Positions 12,229 to 22,507 of a stretch of DNA of 64,000 nucleotides are shown here, piece by piece; position 1 is the first letter of the stretch; each line of letters begins with the position of its first letter. Source of the stretch: Ascaphus truei (lineage: Eukaryota > Chordata > Amphibia > Anura > Ascaphidae); NCBI GenBank assembly GCA_036426205.1, contig CM071569.1:4900876-4964875 (forward strand), written 5' to 3'. Both the position numbers and the translations under genes were made by a program. A model generated the notes under the pieces. It was given only the letters and a program-made list of their open reading frames with translations. It did no database searches and was not told the DNA's origin.

Positions 12229-13145
12229 CTGTTGGAAGTACGACCATTCACCCAGTAGCCCAAGCACGCTGCCTATGGGTCACACTCGACTCCTCTCTCA
12301 CATTCGCCCCTCACATTCAAAACATTTCTAAAACCTGTTGCTTTTTCCTCCGCAATATAACAAAGATACGCCCTTTCCTCTGTTGCTCGACTGCTAAAAC
12401 TCTGACTCAGGCCTTCATTCTCTCCCGTCTTGATTACTGTAACCTCCTGCTGTCCGGCCTTCCCGCCTCTCGCCTGTCCCCCCTACAATCTATCCTAAAC
12501 GCTGCTGCCAGAATCACTCTACTCTTTCCTAGATCTGTCTCAGCATCTCCCCTCATGAAATCCCCTCTCCTGGCTTCCGATTAAATCCCGCATCTCACAC
12601 TCCATTCTTCTCCTCACTTTTAAAGCTTTACACTCTTCTGCCCCTCCTTACATCTCAACCCTAATTACTCGTTATGCACCATCCAGACTCTTGCGTTCTT
12701 CTCAAAGATGTCTTCTTTCTACCCCCTTTGAATCTAAAGCCCTCTCCCACCTTAAACCCTTTTCACTGACTGCCCCACACCTCTGGAATGCCCTTCCCCT
12801 CAGTACCCGACTAGCACCCTCTCTATCCACCTTTAAGACACACCTTAAGACACACTTGCTTAAAGAAGCATATGAATAGCACTGTGGATATTCTGAACAC
12901 ATGATACATAAAGCTTGGCCCCCTGCAGACGCACGTACCAGAACTCCCTCCTACTGTCTCTGTACGTTCTCCCTACCTACCAATTAGACTGTAAGCTACT
13001 CGGGGCAGGGACTCATCTTCCTTAATGTTACTTTTATGTCTAAAGCACTTATTCCCATGCTCTGTTATTTATTTGATTATCACATGTATTACTACTGTGA
13101 AGTGCTATGTACATTAATGGTGTTATATAAATAAAGACATACAAT
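12229..13145 (+). pseudogene. CR1/L2-group LINE, 3' fragment (RT C-terminus and tail)
   Basis: The reading frame (12229-12584) gives LWVTLDSSLTFAPHIQNISK, AFILSRLDYCNLLLSGLPA and LQSILNAAARITLLF. These are the conserved region after the RT of L2/CR1 elements. After a frameshift, 12691-12879 gives FSLTAPHLWNALPLSTRLAP and the end FKTHLKTHLLKEAYE. The 3' tail (GTAAGCTACTCGGGGCAGGG, ATTACTACTGTGAAGTGCTA) ends at 13145 in AATAAAGACATACAATACAA, followed by an (ATCT)n run, a usual tail for this group. It lacks the endonuclease and the RT core: a 5'-truncated dead copy. Confidence 0.88.
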
Positions 13146-13147
13146 AC

Positions 13148-13148
13148 A

Positions 13149-13215
<67 letters not shown>
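13148..13215. repeat. (ATCT)n microsatellite at the LINE tail
   Basis: Seventeen or so ATCT units at the 3' end of the LINE, probably expanded from its terminal repeat. Confidence 0.95.
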
Positions 13216-13216
<1 letters not shown>

Positions 13217-13704
13217 CTGCACTACTGTGAAAGCAGTTAGCCATTCAACACTTTCTTACCACATATTTTTTAGCATATTAGATTTAATATCATGCAATAT
13301 ACAATACAAAACATTGCCAGTTTTCTTGGGAATCACTTTGGATGTCACATCTACATCTAGTGTCCCACTACTATTTTACTCACAAACGTATAGTTCAACT
13401 TTCTATTTTAAGAAAATTGATTTTTTTAATAAAGCGTTTCCCCTTTCTACTTTCTAATCATAGGTATTGTATAAATCTGTCTAAAAATATGTTCGGACAA
13501 GCTTTTGCACAATGTTAAGTGATTGTACAATTTAATTAAGTCAGGTACAGTACCACCACTTAATTTTAAGGCACTTTGACCACTGGGAATAGGTCTATGA
13601 TATAGTGGATTGGACAATGGAAACGCAGGTCATTTACAACAGAACAAAAGCCAATAGAGAAAAATAGAGAAGTATTTCACAAGTAAATCAATATCTATAA
13701 TAAC
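13216..13704. other. Unassigned spacer
   Basis: No gene recognised. A short open frame contains GITLDVTSTSS, which recalls RT motif A, but nothing around it supports an RT. Confidence 0.5.
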
Positions 13705-13749
13705 CCCACACTGATGAGACCCATTAAGGTCGAAACAGCTGTCTGTGGG
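13705..13749 (+). ncRNA. Type-I hammerhead self-cleaving ribozyme (HHR-A)
   Basis: All core parts are intact. Stem I CCCACA (13705-13710) pairs with TGTGGG (13744-13749), six pairs. Box 1 is CTGATGA (13711-13717). Stem II GACC (13718-13721) pairs with GGTC (13728-13731) around loop CATTAA. Box 2 is GAAA (13732-13735). Stem III is A-U and C-G closed by loop AGCT, ending GTC (13741-13743). Cleavage is expected after C13743. Short stem III is typical of retroelement hammerheads. Confidence 0.9.
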
Positions 13750-13872
13750 TGGTTTTCTGAGTATGCACCTTAACCCTGGCTGTGCTCAAAGCTGTGACCA
13801 TGCAGCAAGCTTAAGCCTATAGGGAACCATGTTAAAAATGGTTTTTGAAGCAAAAAGTGGCACTGTGTGCTC

Positions 13873-13903
13873 ATTTGCATGTCATTTCCCAGAATCCCTT
13901 GCT
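13873..13903 (+). promoter_or_regulatory. Octamer plus SPH site pair
   Basis: ATTTGCAT at 13873-13880, four bases, then TTTCCCAGAATCCCTTGCT at 13885-13903. Same arrangement in all five copies of the family. It is on the ribozyme strand, about 130 bases after the predicted cleavage site. Confidence 0.6.
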
Positions 13904-14341
13904 GCAGTGGCAGTGCTGTGTGCTGGGTGATAATGGGGAAAGGCGGGGTTGCAGACCTGCCTAAGACATGCAGATGAGCATACAGTTGTATTTACATTTA
14001 TATATATATATATAGAAAGAGAAGAACAGAGAGTGCACGTCCCATAGTGTAAAAAAGTACATTTAATATTAAAAAGAGGACAAGGGGATTAAGGACACTC
14101 ACAAAAGTAAAAAAAAATTTAAGCAGTTTGTGATATAATCACCACCAACAGGGCAGCACCATCCTGGAACACATCAGTGGATCGATTTCCAATCCGGTTC
14201 ACCTCCAGCAGTTTTAGATGAATGAAAACGCTGTGTCTCTGCTTGTAATGCGCTTTCAAGTTGTCAGCCTCAGATCAGCTCCATGCGCTCTCCGGCCGTA
14301 AAGTGCGCACTTGCGTGATGACGTAGTGTCGTGGTGATGTA

Positions 14342-14381
14342 CCCTGACGCGTTTCGTCACTACAGTGACTTTTTCAAAGGG
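14342..14381 (-). ncRNA. Hammerhead-like motif with lost box 1
   Basis: On the minus strand stem II (GTCAC, loop TGTA, GTGAC), GAAA and CGCGTC are perfect, and AGGG can pair with CCCT. The core CTGATGA is replaced by CTTTGAAAAA. The catalytic box is gone, so cleavage is not expected. Confidence 0.65.
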
Positions 14382-14880
14382 AATACTAACATGGTGGAGG
14401 ATTCGGTCTTTATAGGCACACCCACAGAGAGGGGAGTGGTCAAAGGAGCGACCAGAGGCCAATCGTCACTGCCTATACAGAGAAGCTAAGACACCGGCGA
14501 TTAGCCAATAGAAACGCCCGAAACCGTCCCTGTATATAAAAAAACAATGCTGCACAAAATACAGTATATTAATAGGCATATAAACCGCAAGTGAATAATA
14601 ATTAAAATCATATTTATATTAACAAAACTAATTCACAAATAAAAATAGAAATATAAGATAATGAATAATAAATAATAATTTCGACACACAATAATAAATT
14701 ACTTAACATGTGTGTGTGCATGTACATGCGAATGGACACATATAGTCATGTCCCACATACATACACATACACAAACAATGAAGGACCCTCAATTATAATA
14801 TTTATAATCAAAAAATCATAATAAAAATTATATAATGAACAATAAATTTAAAAACATGTCCATATGTATATATAAGTACA

Positions 14881-14933
14881 CATAGCCCAGGTCACCCATC
14901 ATTCCATAACCTGACTATGTGACCTGGGCTATG
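14881..14933. repeat. Perfect 15-bp inverted repeat
   Basis: CATAGCCCAGGTCAC at 14881-14895 and its exact complement at 14919-14933, inside the centre of the fold-back element. It could form a hairpin with a 23-base loop. Confidence 0.85.
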
Positions 14934-14986
14934 TGTATATGTGTCCATTCGCCATGTCCTCCACCATGTTAGTATTCCCTTTGAAA

Positions 14987-15016
14987 AAGTCACTGTAGTG
15001 ACGAAACGCGTCAGGG
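14987..15016 (+). ncRNA. Hammerhead-like motif with lost box 1 (mirror copy)
   Basis: The plus-strand twin of 14342-14381 with the same lesion (CTTTGAAAAAGTCAC in place of CTGATGAAGTCAC). The shared lesion dates it to before the two arms separated. Confidence 0.65.
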
Positions 15017-15537
15017 TACGTCAACACGACACTACGTCATCACGCAAGTGCGCACTTTACGGCCGGAGTGCGCATGGAGCTGAACTGAGGCTGACAACTT
15101 GAAAGCGCATTACAAGCAGAGACACAGCGTTTTCATTCATCTAAAACTGCTGGAGGTGAACCGGATTGGAAATCGATCCACTGATGTGTTCCAGGACGGT
15201 GCTGCCCTGTTGGTGGGGATTATATTCCAAACTGCTTAAATTTGTTTTACTTTTGTTAGTGTCCTTAATCCCCTTGTCCTCTTTTTAATATTAAATGTAC
15301 TTTTTTACACTATGGGACGTGCGCTCTCTGTTCTTTTCTTTCTATAGATTTCTGCTGGAATTGGTTTTTTTGTTTTTCTTTTTTCCTGTTTTTCATATAT
15401 ATTATCACTATTGTTGGCACGTTATTTATTTAGATTTATTTTTTTAGATTTATACATTGTTGTTTTATATATACATTTTTCTTTATTTTTATATTATTTA
15501 TCACTTTGTTTCACAAGTGCGCTACGGTACTTTCTCT

Positions 15538-15619
15538 TTGTATATATATATATATATATCTAGATTTATTATTATAATATATATATATATCTATATATAT
15601 ATATATATTATATATATTA

Positions 15620-15653
<34 letters not shown>
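15538..15653. repeat. (TA)n-rich tract
   Basis: TA repeats with short interruptions. Confidence 0.9.
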
Positions 15654-15656
<3 letters not shown>

Positions 15657-15806
15657 GGTTCGACAAACCTAACATTTGCTCGCCCCGGGCGAGTGGATTT
15701 AACATCGTGTGTGCGAGCTCCATTGGCCCAAGCAGCACACGTTTGGTACTAGGTGCGAGTAATTTTTTTGTTCGGCGATTTTTTTTTGTGTGATTGTCGA
15801 CCACTG
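15654..15806 (-). mobile_element. Small hAT MITE, TTCGACAAAC family
   Basis: Ends CAGGGTTCGACAAACC and TTGTCGACCACTG. It is an inverted relative of 34664-34819, sharing GCTCGCCCCGGGCGAGTG and GCAGCACACGTTTGGTACTA. Flanks are TA repeats, so the target duplication cannot be read. Confidence 0.8.
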
Positions 15807-16922
15807 TATGTGGTATATATATATATATATATCTAATATAGTATATATATATATATTTTATATAATATATCGTTTTTATTTTGTAACGTTTACAGAGAGA
15901 TGTATATTACATAAACAGAGTTATATACAAAATTAGGACAAACATGCACAACAGATATGACAGGTTGAGGGTATATATACATATAATATACATAATATAT
16001 ATATATATATATAATAATATATATATCATATATATATAATGATATATACCCACCCATACATACATTTGACAACATATTTTTCTGTATTGTGGAATGTTAT
16101 ATACCAGGGTGAAATGTGCTGCATTCTGAAACATGCTGTCAGATGAATAGCACTTTGCTACACAGTACTGAATCATCACTTGCCTTTGTCAAGGTCACTT
16201 TGTGTACCTAGTCCCAGCCAACTGTGCCCAGCAATAACTATCTTCAAGGTCACCCCCCACTTTCTTTGTCCTCCAGGGAAATCTGCATGCCCAGTGCAGT
16301 TAATTACACTAAAAACCGTGCAAATTATATTGCCTTGGCCCTCTCTTGATGGATATCTCACTTCTGTCCTCACAGGGGGATGTTAATGGTATTTTTATTA
16401 ACTGATGACCTGTTGACTGCTATTAGAATATAGATTGCCTGAGTAAACCAGGTCAGGCTATGGAAGATATGATTAGGGAGCAATTACTTTTCCAGTCTCT
16501 GTGGCTCCTAATCAGGCCTGGCGGAGACACTTTGCGAGGCCACAAACATTTGGAACAAGCACAATAAGAAACAGCTTTCAGATCAAAGCATGTTTGTTGT
16601 TACATCCTTCTGAAATTAAGTGGCACGGATACTTTAATGTTTACCTGCTGGGCATGTGCGTAGGTGCACCTCTGTTTATAGGACAGGGACTTTAATTGCA
16701 GGTCAGTGCTGAAGGTGCGATTTCCTTCACTTCCACTAACTCCTAAGGGAATATATTTAGAAGGCTGACTATATTAGCACAATGCAACAAGACAGATATT
16801 TGCTAATAAGTGCTTTGCGATCTGTCAATTGGAAGTATGTTTGTTTGTTTGTTATTTTATGGCAGGTTCAACTTTTTGAAGCACAACATTGGGAGCCAAA
16901 TGTTGGCAAGGGACTCATAAAT
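15807..16922. other. TA-rich tracts then unassigned DNA
   Basis: 15815-16040 holds several TA microsatellites. 16041-16922 shows no gene or repeat I recognise. Confidence 0.5.
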
Positions 16923-17063
16923 CAGGGGGTCTCTACTACAGTAGTCAAGAGCCCCCAACAGGTCAGGTTTGCAGGATATCCCTGCTTCAGCACAGGTGGG
17001 GCAATCAGTGGCTCCGTCTTTGACCGGTTGGGGACTCTTGACAACAGGAGTTGAGCACCCTTA
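16923..17063. mobile_element. hAT MITE with perfect 8-bp duplication
   Basis: A 141-bp member of the 169-365 family (AACAGGTCAGGTTTGCAGGA, TATCCCTGCTTCAGCACAGG). The 8-mer TCATAAAT occurs exactly at both edges (16915-16922 and 17064-17071). The element start is CAGGGGGTC. Confidence 0.92.
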
Positions 17064-17071
17064 TCATAAAT

Positions 17072-18480
17072 GAATACATACATTAATAATATGCACAGCG
17101 GCTTTGCTCCACCTGTTGTTCCAGGTGACCCAGCGGTACCAACTTGAACCCAACTTACTTCATATGCATATTCAAATTGCGTCCGAACCCTTGAAAGCAC
17201 ATACTCAGTGTGTTTATCACATTTACACATGAACCCCATGGCTTGTTCTGTGCAGTAAGTCGTTGGAATAGAATGAATAACAGATTGCTACAAGGTAATG
17301 TATTTAGGTGAGACAATAGCAGAAAGAAAACAGGTATTGTTTGTTTTTTTCATACACACGGCAGAGTCTTTATGAAAGGGCCCTTGAGAGCGGGTTGGTA
17401 CTGGTACTAGCTTTGTAAGGCTCCTGCGTCTCACTGCTGGACTAACCCGATCTAATACCCGTCTCTTTTTCATCCTTTAAATTGTGTTTTTGTGAAACAC
17501 TTTCAAGTTGTTGAGACGATGCTTTGGTTTTCTTCATATTGCTAACCAATTCTCCCCTTACTTCTCTGCCATCACGTCTCCCATTGCACACATCAAAATC
17601 TTAAATATTTGAGACCTTTAATAAAAGTTAACTCTTCACTGCCCGCGGGGTCTGTGGTGCACTGTGAGCAGTGTGTTGCTAGCAATTTGCTAATGAAAGG
17701 GGTTACATGGAACCCATTAATATTCCTACAGTATCTCTTCTAATGACGGCGTTCTTTTTGATCCGCTGCATAAACAGCGCACTCTGCTATTTTATTATCT
17801 TTCATTATTATCTCTTCAGTGCATTGTTACATTTTTCTTCTTTGACAAATGTTTGTTTTTGAACTTTAACTAAGTAATTATCTCTTTGCTGGTCCCTGTG
17901 TGTGTGTTTTTTTTTTTTTCTTCTTCTTTTTTTTTCTCATCAACTTTACCAGAACTCTCCGAGTCTCAGAAATGTTTCCCTTTTTGCTGAGGATTACATT
18001 TTTAATATTCATTATTTAAAAAAAAAACACTGTTTAAACGTAAGTTCACTCAGTTCCATTCCCCTTTTGTTCTTGTTCATTTGATGTGTGGTGAAATGAA
18101 CCAGCAATTTCTATTTTTTGGAGAAGCGCTGAGGGTAAATAATTGATGTGGGCTGCCTGACACTTTTTATACAGCGGCTTTCATGAATGCAGTTTTCTTG
18201 CTGCACTTCTTTTCTCAATGCTAATGAAGTTTGTATTTGTATAAAACAGGGAGCAGCAAAGGGAGCCTCCTCTGCAATTTAGGGCAGAAGAATGTGTGCA
18301 CTGCAAAGAGAGGTTGGGTTTGGTACTTGCTGGGTTTTTTTTGGAATAATAGCTGTGGTGGGCCCTGATTGGAGCACTGGAAAGTGGGGTGTGGCTAGTT
18401 GAGCTAGTGTTTTCAAATTGAGGCAATTTGGGAGGGGAAGGTCACTTTGGCAGGAGCAACTTGTCTGAATCTTCCCACAG
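17072..18480. other. Unassigned spacer
   Basis: No gene found. T-rich runs lie near 17905-17940. Some AT-rich parts with TAATTA-like words (for example 17740-17890) could be conserved non-coding DNA, but nothing in the sequence proves it. Confidence 0.45.
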
Positions 18481-18483
18481 TCT

Positions 18484-18770
18484 TTGACTCAACTCCGTAA
18501 TACACCCTGCACTAAAACACCCACCTCACACACCCTCCTTCTTTCCATGCTTCGTCTCCTTGCTTCTGGGGATATCTCTCCCAATCCTGGCCCCTGCCTC
18601 AATTGTACATGCTCTCGTCCTCGCCGCCCACATCCAACTTGTCGTCCTCGTGGTGTAAACTCTTCTAATCTCATACCCATCCCCTGTCACCCTCCCATCT
18701 CCCTTTCTCCTGTGCCCTTTAGAATGCACGCTCCCTTTATAACAAGCTCCTCTCTGAGGAAGTCTCAAAA
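18484..18770 (+). pseudogene. CR1/L2-group LINE, 5' coding fragment with 2A-like peptide
   Basis: Encodes LASGDISPNPGPCLNC near 18560-18605. GDxxxNPGP is the 2A-like ribosome-skipping motif known near the N-terminus of several non-LTR retrotransposon proteins. It is followed by a Pro/Arg-rich linker. In the next frame (about 18721-18770) come NARSLYNKLLSEEVS, the first strand of the apurinic-like endonuclease. The fragment stops there. One frameshift lies between the 2A part and NARSL. Confidence 0.8.
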
Positions 18771-19265
18771 TAGGGGAGCAGTGGATGATGTCCAATATAT
18801 TTTCTACATTCTTACCTAAGATGTCAATCGTTTGGTGCTCCTGTTAAAAATCTGTGAAAATCCAGATTATGCATAATGGCCGCCTTTTAATTTTGTGCTG
18901 CAGTCTGTGAAATGCTGCAGCTGAGATGTAGCATTATACATTACAGTATTACTAAGTGTAACACATTATTGTCACAGCTTTCAGAGCAATAGACTTTCTG
19001 CTGTTTGGAACACTGCAACAGATCTGTTTGTGATACTTTGTTGCCAAAGTGCAGAGCTCAAAAAGGTGTGTGTGTGAGAGTCTGTTTCAAAAGAGGAAGT
19101 GGATATGACTTTCTAAATGGTTGCTATAGCAACCAAAGAATGATCAGTACATTAAAACAATCATTAAAATGGCATTAGGAGTTAAACAATAATGCAAACA
19201 GTATTATCTAATACTACAGAACTGATTTATAAAAAAAAACCATGCAGTATTTGTCACATTTTGCT
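18771..19265. other. Non-LINE sequence replacing the endonuclease region
   Basis: The endonuclease expected between the two LINE fragments is missing, and about 495 bp of unrelated AT-rich DNA stands in its place. It is probably another element, but I could not find matching ends. Confidence 0.5.
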
Positions 19266-20272
19266 GCGTTAATCTACTTGCTCTTGACTCCACTTTACAC
19301 TCCTCCCTCTCCTCTCTCAGCTCTGCTACAGACTCTGACGACTCAGACAACCTGGTCATGAACTACAACTCTGCCGTAACCTCTTTTGTTCTACATGCTG
19401 CTCTTTCTCTCTGTCACTCTCGCCCTTCTAACCCCAGACCCTGGCTAAACTGTCATATGCACATGCCTCGTTCCTGCACTCACTCCTCTGTACGCCTCTG
19501 GAGGAAATCTCACACTCTCCCAGACTTCCTTCACTACAAATTTGCCCTATCCTGTTTCAACTCTGCTCTCTGCCAGGCTAAACAAACATACTTTTCTTCA
19601 CTAATAAACACGCACCCACGCCGATTCTTCTCTGTCTTTGACTCTCTGCTCAGACCACCGTTTATTACCTCTTTTTCTTCCTCCATTTCAACTCAGGACT
19701 TTGCTGACTATTTCAAGACATTTGGCAATACATCCCCTCTGTATCCTCCTTATATTCTACACTGCCTTTTCCTAACTCTCCTCCTACCTTGACTCTTTTT
19801 CCTCTGTCACAGAGGAGGATGTGTAGTTGCTGATCGGCTCTTCTCCCTCTACCACCTGCCCTCTTGACCCCATTCCCTCCCATCTCCTCAAACCTCTTGC
19901 TCCTACTCTAACCCCTATACTCACACAAATTTTCAACTCCTTCTCACCATCCGGTACCTTTCTCACCTCCTTCAAGCACACAACGGTTATATCTGTACTC
20001 AAAAACAAAAAGATCGACCCTACCTGTCTCTCTAATTATCACCCTTTCTCCTTCCTGCCTATTGCCTCTAAATTTATTGAACGCCTTTAATTCTCTCACC
20101 TGCTCCATTTTCTTACACCCTATTCTCTCGTAGATCCTCTCCAATCTGGCTTTGCACGCTCACTCCACTGAACAGTCCTCACCAAAATAACTAATGATCG
20201 TCATGCTGACAATGACAAAGGTCATTACACTCTGCTAATATTACTCAACCTCTCTGCTACCTTTGATACTGG
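19266..20272 (+). pseudogene. CR1/L2-group LINE, linker and RT N-terminal half
   Basis: 19266-19792 gives the region between endonuclease and RT: YNSAVTSFVLHAALSLC, then DFLHYKFALSCFNSALCQ, QTYFSSLINTHPRRFFSVFD and FADYF. 19827-20090 gives RT motifs 0-2: CPLDPIPSHLLKPLAPTL, TFLTSFKHTTVISVLKN, LSNYHPFSFLPIASKFIERL. 20091-20272 continues with LVDPLQSGFARSLH and LLILLNLSATFDT (motif A). It ends abruptly there and is crossed by frameshifts and stops. It probably belongs to the same insertion as 18484-18770. Confidence 0.88.
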
Positions 20273-20329
20273 CGCAGGGCCCAGTTCGGCACCCCCCCCC
20301 CCCATATTGAAAATGTTATGCCCCAAAGT

Positions 20330-20600
20330 TTGAACCCCCTTACCCTATAGGATATTACTTTTATGGCCGAAGCTCTTATGCGCATTATTGGGCAGATTTA
20401 TCAAGTGACAGTACGAGTAAGCACACCCGATTCGGCATAAACTCCCATTGACTTGAAAGGGATTTAACGCTGGATTGGGTGTGGTAAGCCATAACGGAGC
20501 TTGATGAATCTGCTGCTATGTGTTACATTATTATGTCACGTGTATTACTGCTTTGACGTGCTATGTACAAGGATGGTGCTATATAGATAAATATATATAT
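20330..20600 (+). mobile_element. LINE 3' tail split by a small MITE
   Basis: 20345-20388 and 20517-20590 match the LINE tail (ATTACTTTTATGGCCGAAGC, ACGTGTATTACTGC, GTGCTATGTACAAGGATGG). It is interrupted by the element at 20389-20516. Confidence 0.75.
20389..20516. mobile_element. 128-bp MITE nested in the LINE tail
   Basis: Inverted ends GGGCAGATTTATCAAG and CTTGATGAATCTGCTG, non-coding middle. A 3-bp TAT duplication is possible but not certain, so the superfamily is left open. Confidence 0.75.
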
Positions 20601-21451
20601 ATATATAACATGGATAGAAGAGTAGTTGAAGTAATTGTTTGGGTATCTCACCATAGTAGGTTATTCATTTAAGGGTTTGTTATTAACTTGTGACACTGGG
20701 TTGATGGGTTCCACCTGGCACTGTGGAATCTTCATGAGGGTGATCAGGATGCAATGGCCCGGTGTGGTAGGCTGGGGGTGGTGATGACACGTCACTGCAG
20801 GGGGCATTACCTGTTAGTGGGTGTAGTGGCATTGGGGGAACGTGCTGAGTTGGTAGTGCTGGTGGCTGGCATATTTTAGTTCTGGGCTGCCAGGTAGATT
20901 TTTCTGCATTTAGCCTGGAAATTGATGCAATGTACATGCAGGTTAATTGTTACTTCTGACTGTTTTCCCTTTTGTAGTTTTATTTGGCAAATGATGCAGC
21001 ATTATGCGTTTACAGAGACACCGGGAATGAGCATTAATCAGCAGATCCGATTAGAATAAGAGACTCAAAAAACCAGCGATGTATTATCTTTTACACAAGA
21101 AACAAATAAGAGTGAGATGGATGGAATCGCAGAACAGGGAAGAACAGACTGATATAGACAGTCAGATTAGGAGCCGAGGAACATCAACTAATCCAGGATG
21201 ACAGATAGGAAAATCCAAAATGATTAACAGCATAGGACACCAAGAGCAGTACAGTACCTTAGCACAGCAACACGGGGAGCGGGGGGATGAGGGGTGCAGA
21301 ATGAAATAACGCAATGCATTAAGAATTCCCTGAAATCATTAGCGACATTTTGGTATGTTAATATGTTCTTACATCTGTCGCATGTCTTCTTAGTATTTGG
21401 CCTGCATCATGTTTAAATATGGGGGGAGAGGGAGCAGGTGATATGATTCTG
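20601..21451. other. Unassigned spacer
   Basis: Nothing recognised. The open frame on the minus strand at 20683-20937 has no family resemblance. Confidence 0.5.
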
Positions 21452-22034
21452 TGACCGGGCAGAACCGCTGTCTAAAAAGGCTTCAATAGAAAGCCTGTAT
21501 TAGTTTGAGGAATCCAGCAGTGAGCTGGTTAATTGCAGCTACAAACAATTAACCAGTCTCCACTTGGCTCATCAGACAAGTAGAAAAGCATCCTGCTTTA
21601 ACTGCACAGAGGGACTGTGTTGCCAGCAAGAGACTCACAGGAACAGTTGTCTTGAGCACAGATGGACTGTGCTGCCTGCAGGAAACCCTGAAACAAGACC
21701 CTCAACATCCAGGGCGCAGCAGACCCTGGAACCCACAAGAGGGTGCCCACCCCCACCAGCCACAACCCAGAAACTGACATAACCCCCCCCCTCCCACACA
21801 CACACACACACTGCTTACAGGTACCTCATTGGACTTTGTGGTCATAGGCTGGCAAGAGGCCTATCCTCCTAGCCCTGCAGAGAGGGACTGTGAAAGCAAA
21901 TTAGCCCTTACACAGGGATAGGATGTTTATTTATTTGGTTGCTTCCTCAAAACTGTATTGCTTAAACCTACGGGCTGAATAAAAGCCCTGGTTTATTTTC
22001 CCCAAATATTTCTCCTTGGTTGTACCTCTTACAG
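21452..22034 (+). mobile_element. Possible solo LTR (unproven)
   Basis: Begins TGTGACCGGGCAG and ends CTCTTACA. It contains a late AATAAAAGCCCTGG polyadenylation signal followed by a T-rich stretch, which fits an R-U5 end. No clear target duplication and no internal genes. Confidence 0.4.
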
Positions 22035-22230
22035 ATACCTTTTATTGGATCCACAAGTAGTTATGTTACAAGTTTTCCAACCTCTCATGGTCTTTCATCG
22101 GGTAACCCCCTGAGAAGTGTGAAAGCTTGTAACTGCTTGTTACAATAAAACGCATCATACCCCCTATTCCCTCTCCTTCCTTTGTTACTACAAGGTAGAA
22201 AGGACCAACACGGCTCCCCAACCTTCTTTG
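22030..22230. repeat. Dispersed repeat beginning GATACCTTTTATTGG
   Basis: Reads GATACCTTTTATTGGATCC ... TGAAAGCTTGTAACTGCTTG ... AAAGGACCAACACGGCT. I recognise the pattern as a common vertebrate dispersed repeat; 75-160 is a distant relative. The class is not certain. Confidence 0.45.
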
Positions 22231-22507
22231 CTCATGAATCATATGAACAGTTCATCAGTTACATACATTGTTGACTAAAGAAGCATTAACAGCTATGTTC
22301 ATACATATAATGCACTAAGAAATGTACATGTCTAATTACATTTCCTATTTATGTACAATTTGACGGACAGTTTTAACGCAAATACAGTAAGTGGCGTATG
22401 CTTGTATTTTTATCATATGATGCAGAGAAAAACGATACCTCGAACTATAAAAATGTAAACAGCCGTGGGAGCTCGCAACAGAGCCGGGTGCTTGGACAGG
22501 TAGTATG

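Larger units (their letters stand above)
13705..13995 (+). mobile_element. Hammerhead/octamer repeat, copy 2 (most complete)
   Basis: About 290 bp. It begins with a near-ideal hammerhead ribozyme (13705-13749). An octamer/SPH pair follows at 13873-13903, and it ends near GACATGCAGATGAGCA. There is no coding sequence. Four other copies lie at 3570, 33413, 34880 and 58553; only the 58553 copy keeps the ribozyme. Size and ribozyme recall the short circular-RNA retroelements called retrozymes and PLE terminal repeats, but no tandem second ribozyme is present. The name and mobility are inference. Confidence 0.75.
14015..15348. mobile_element. 1.33-kb fold-back element with hammerhead-like arms
   Basis: The arms 14015-14400 and 14955-15348 are inverted copies of each other, with few differences. 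Each arm has a degenerate hammerhead near its inner end and an outer end reading GTGCGCTCTCTGTTC or close to it. The 555-bp centre is AT-rich with no gene. PLEs are known to have terminal repeats in direct or inverted order, so this may be an internally deleted PLE derivative. No target duplication could be defined in the AT-rich flanks. Confidence 0.8.

Noticed and set aside
13227..13457. Possible RT motif A (GITLDVTSTSS)
   Set aside because: No other RT block nearby in any frame.
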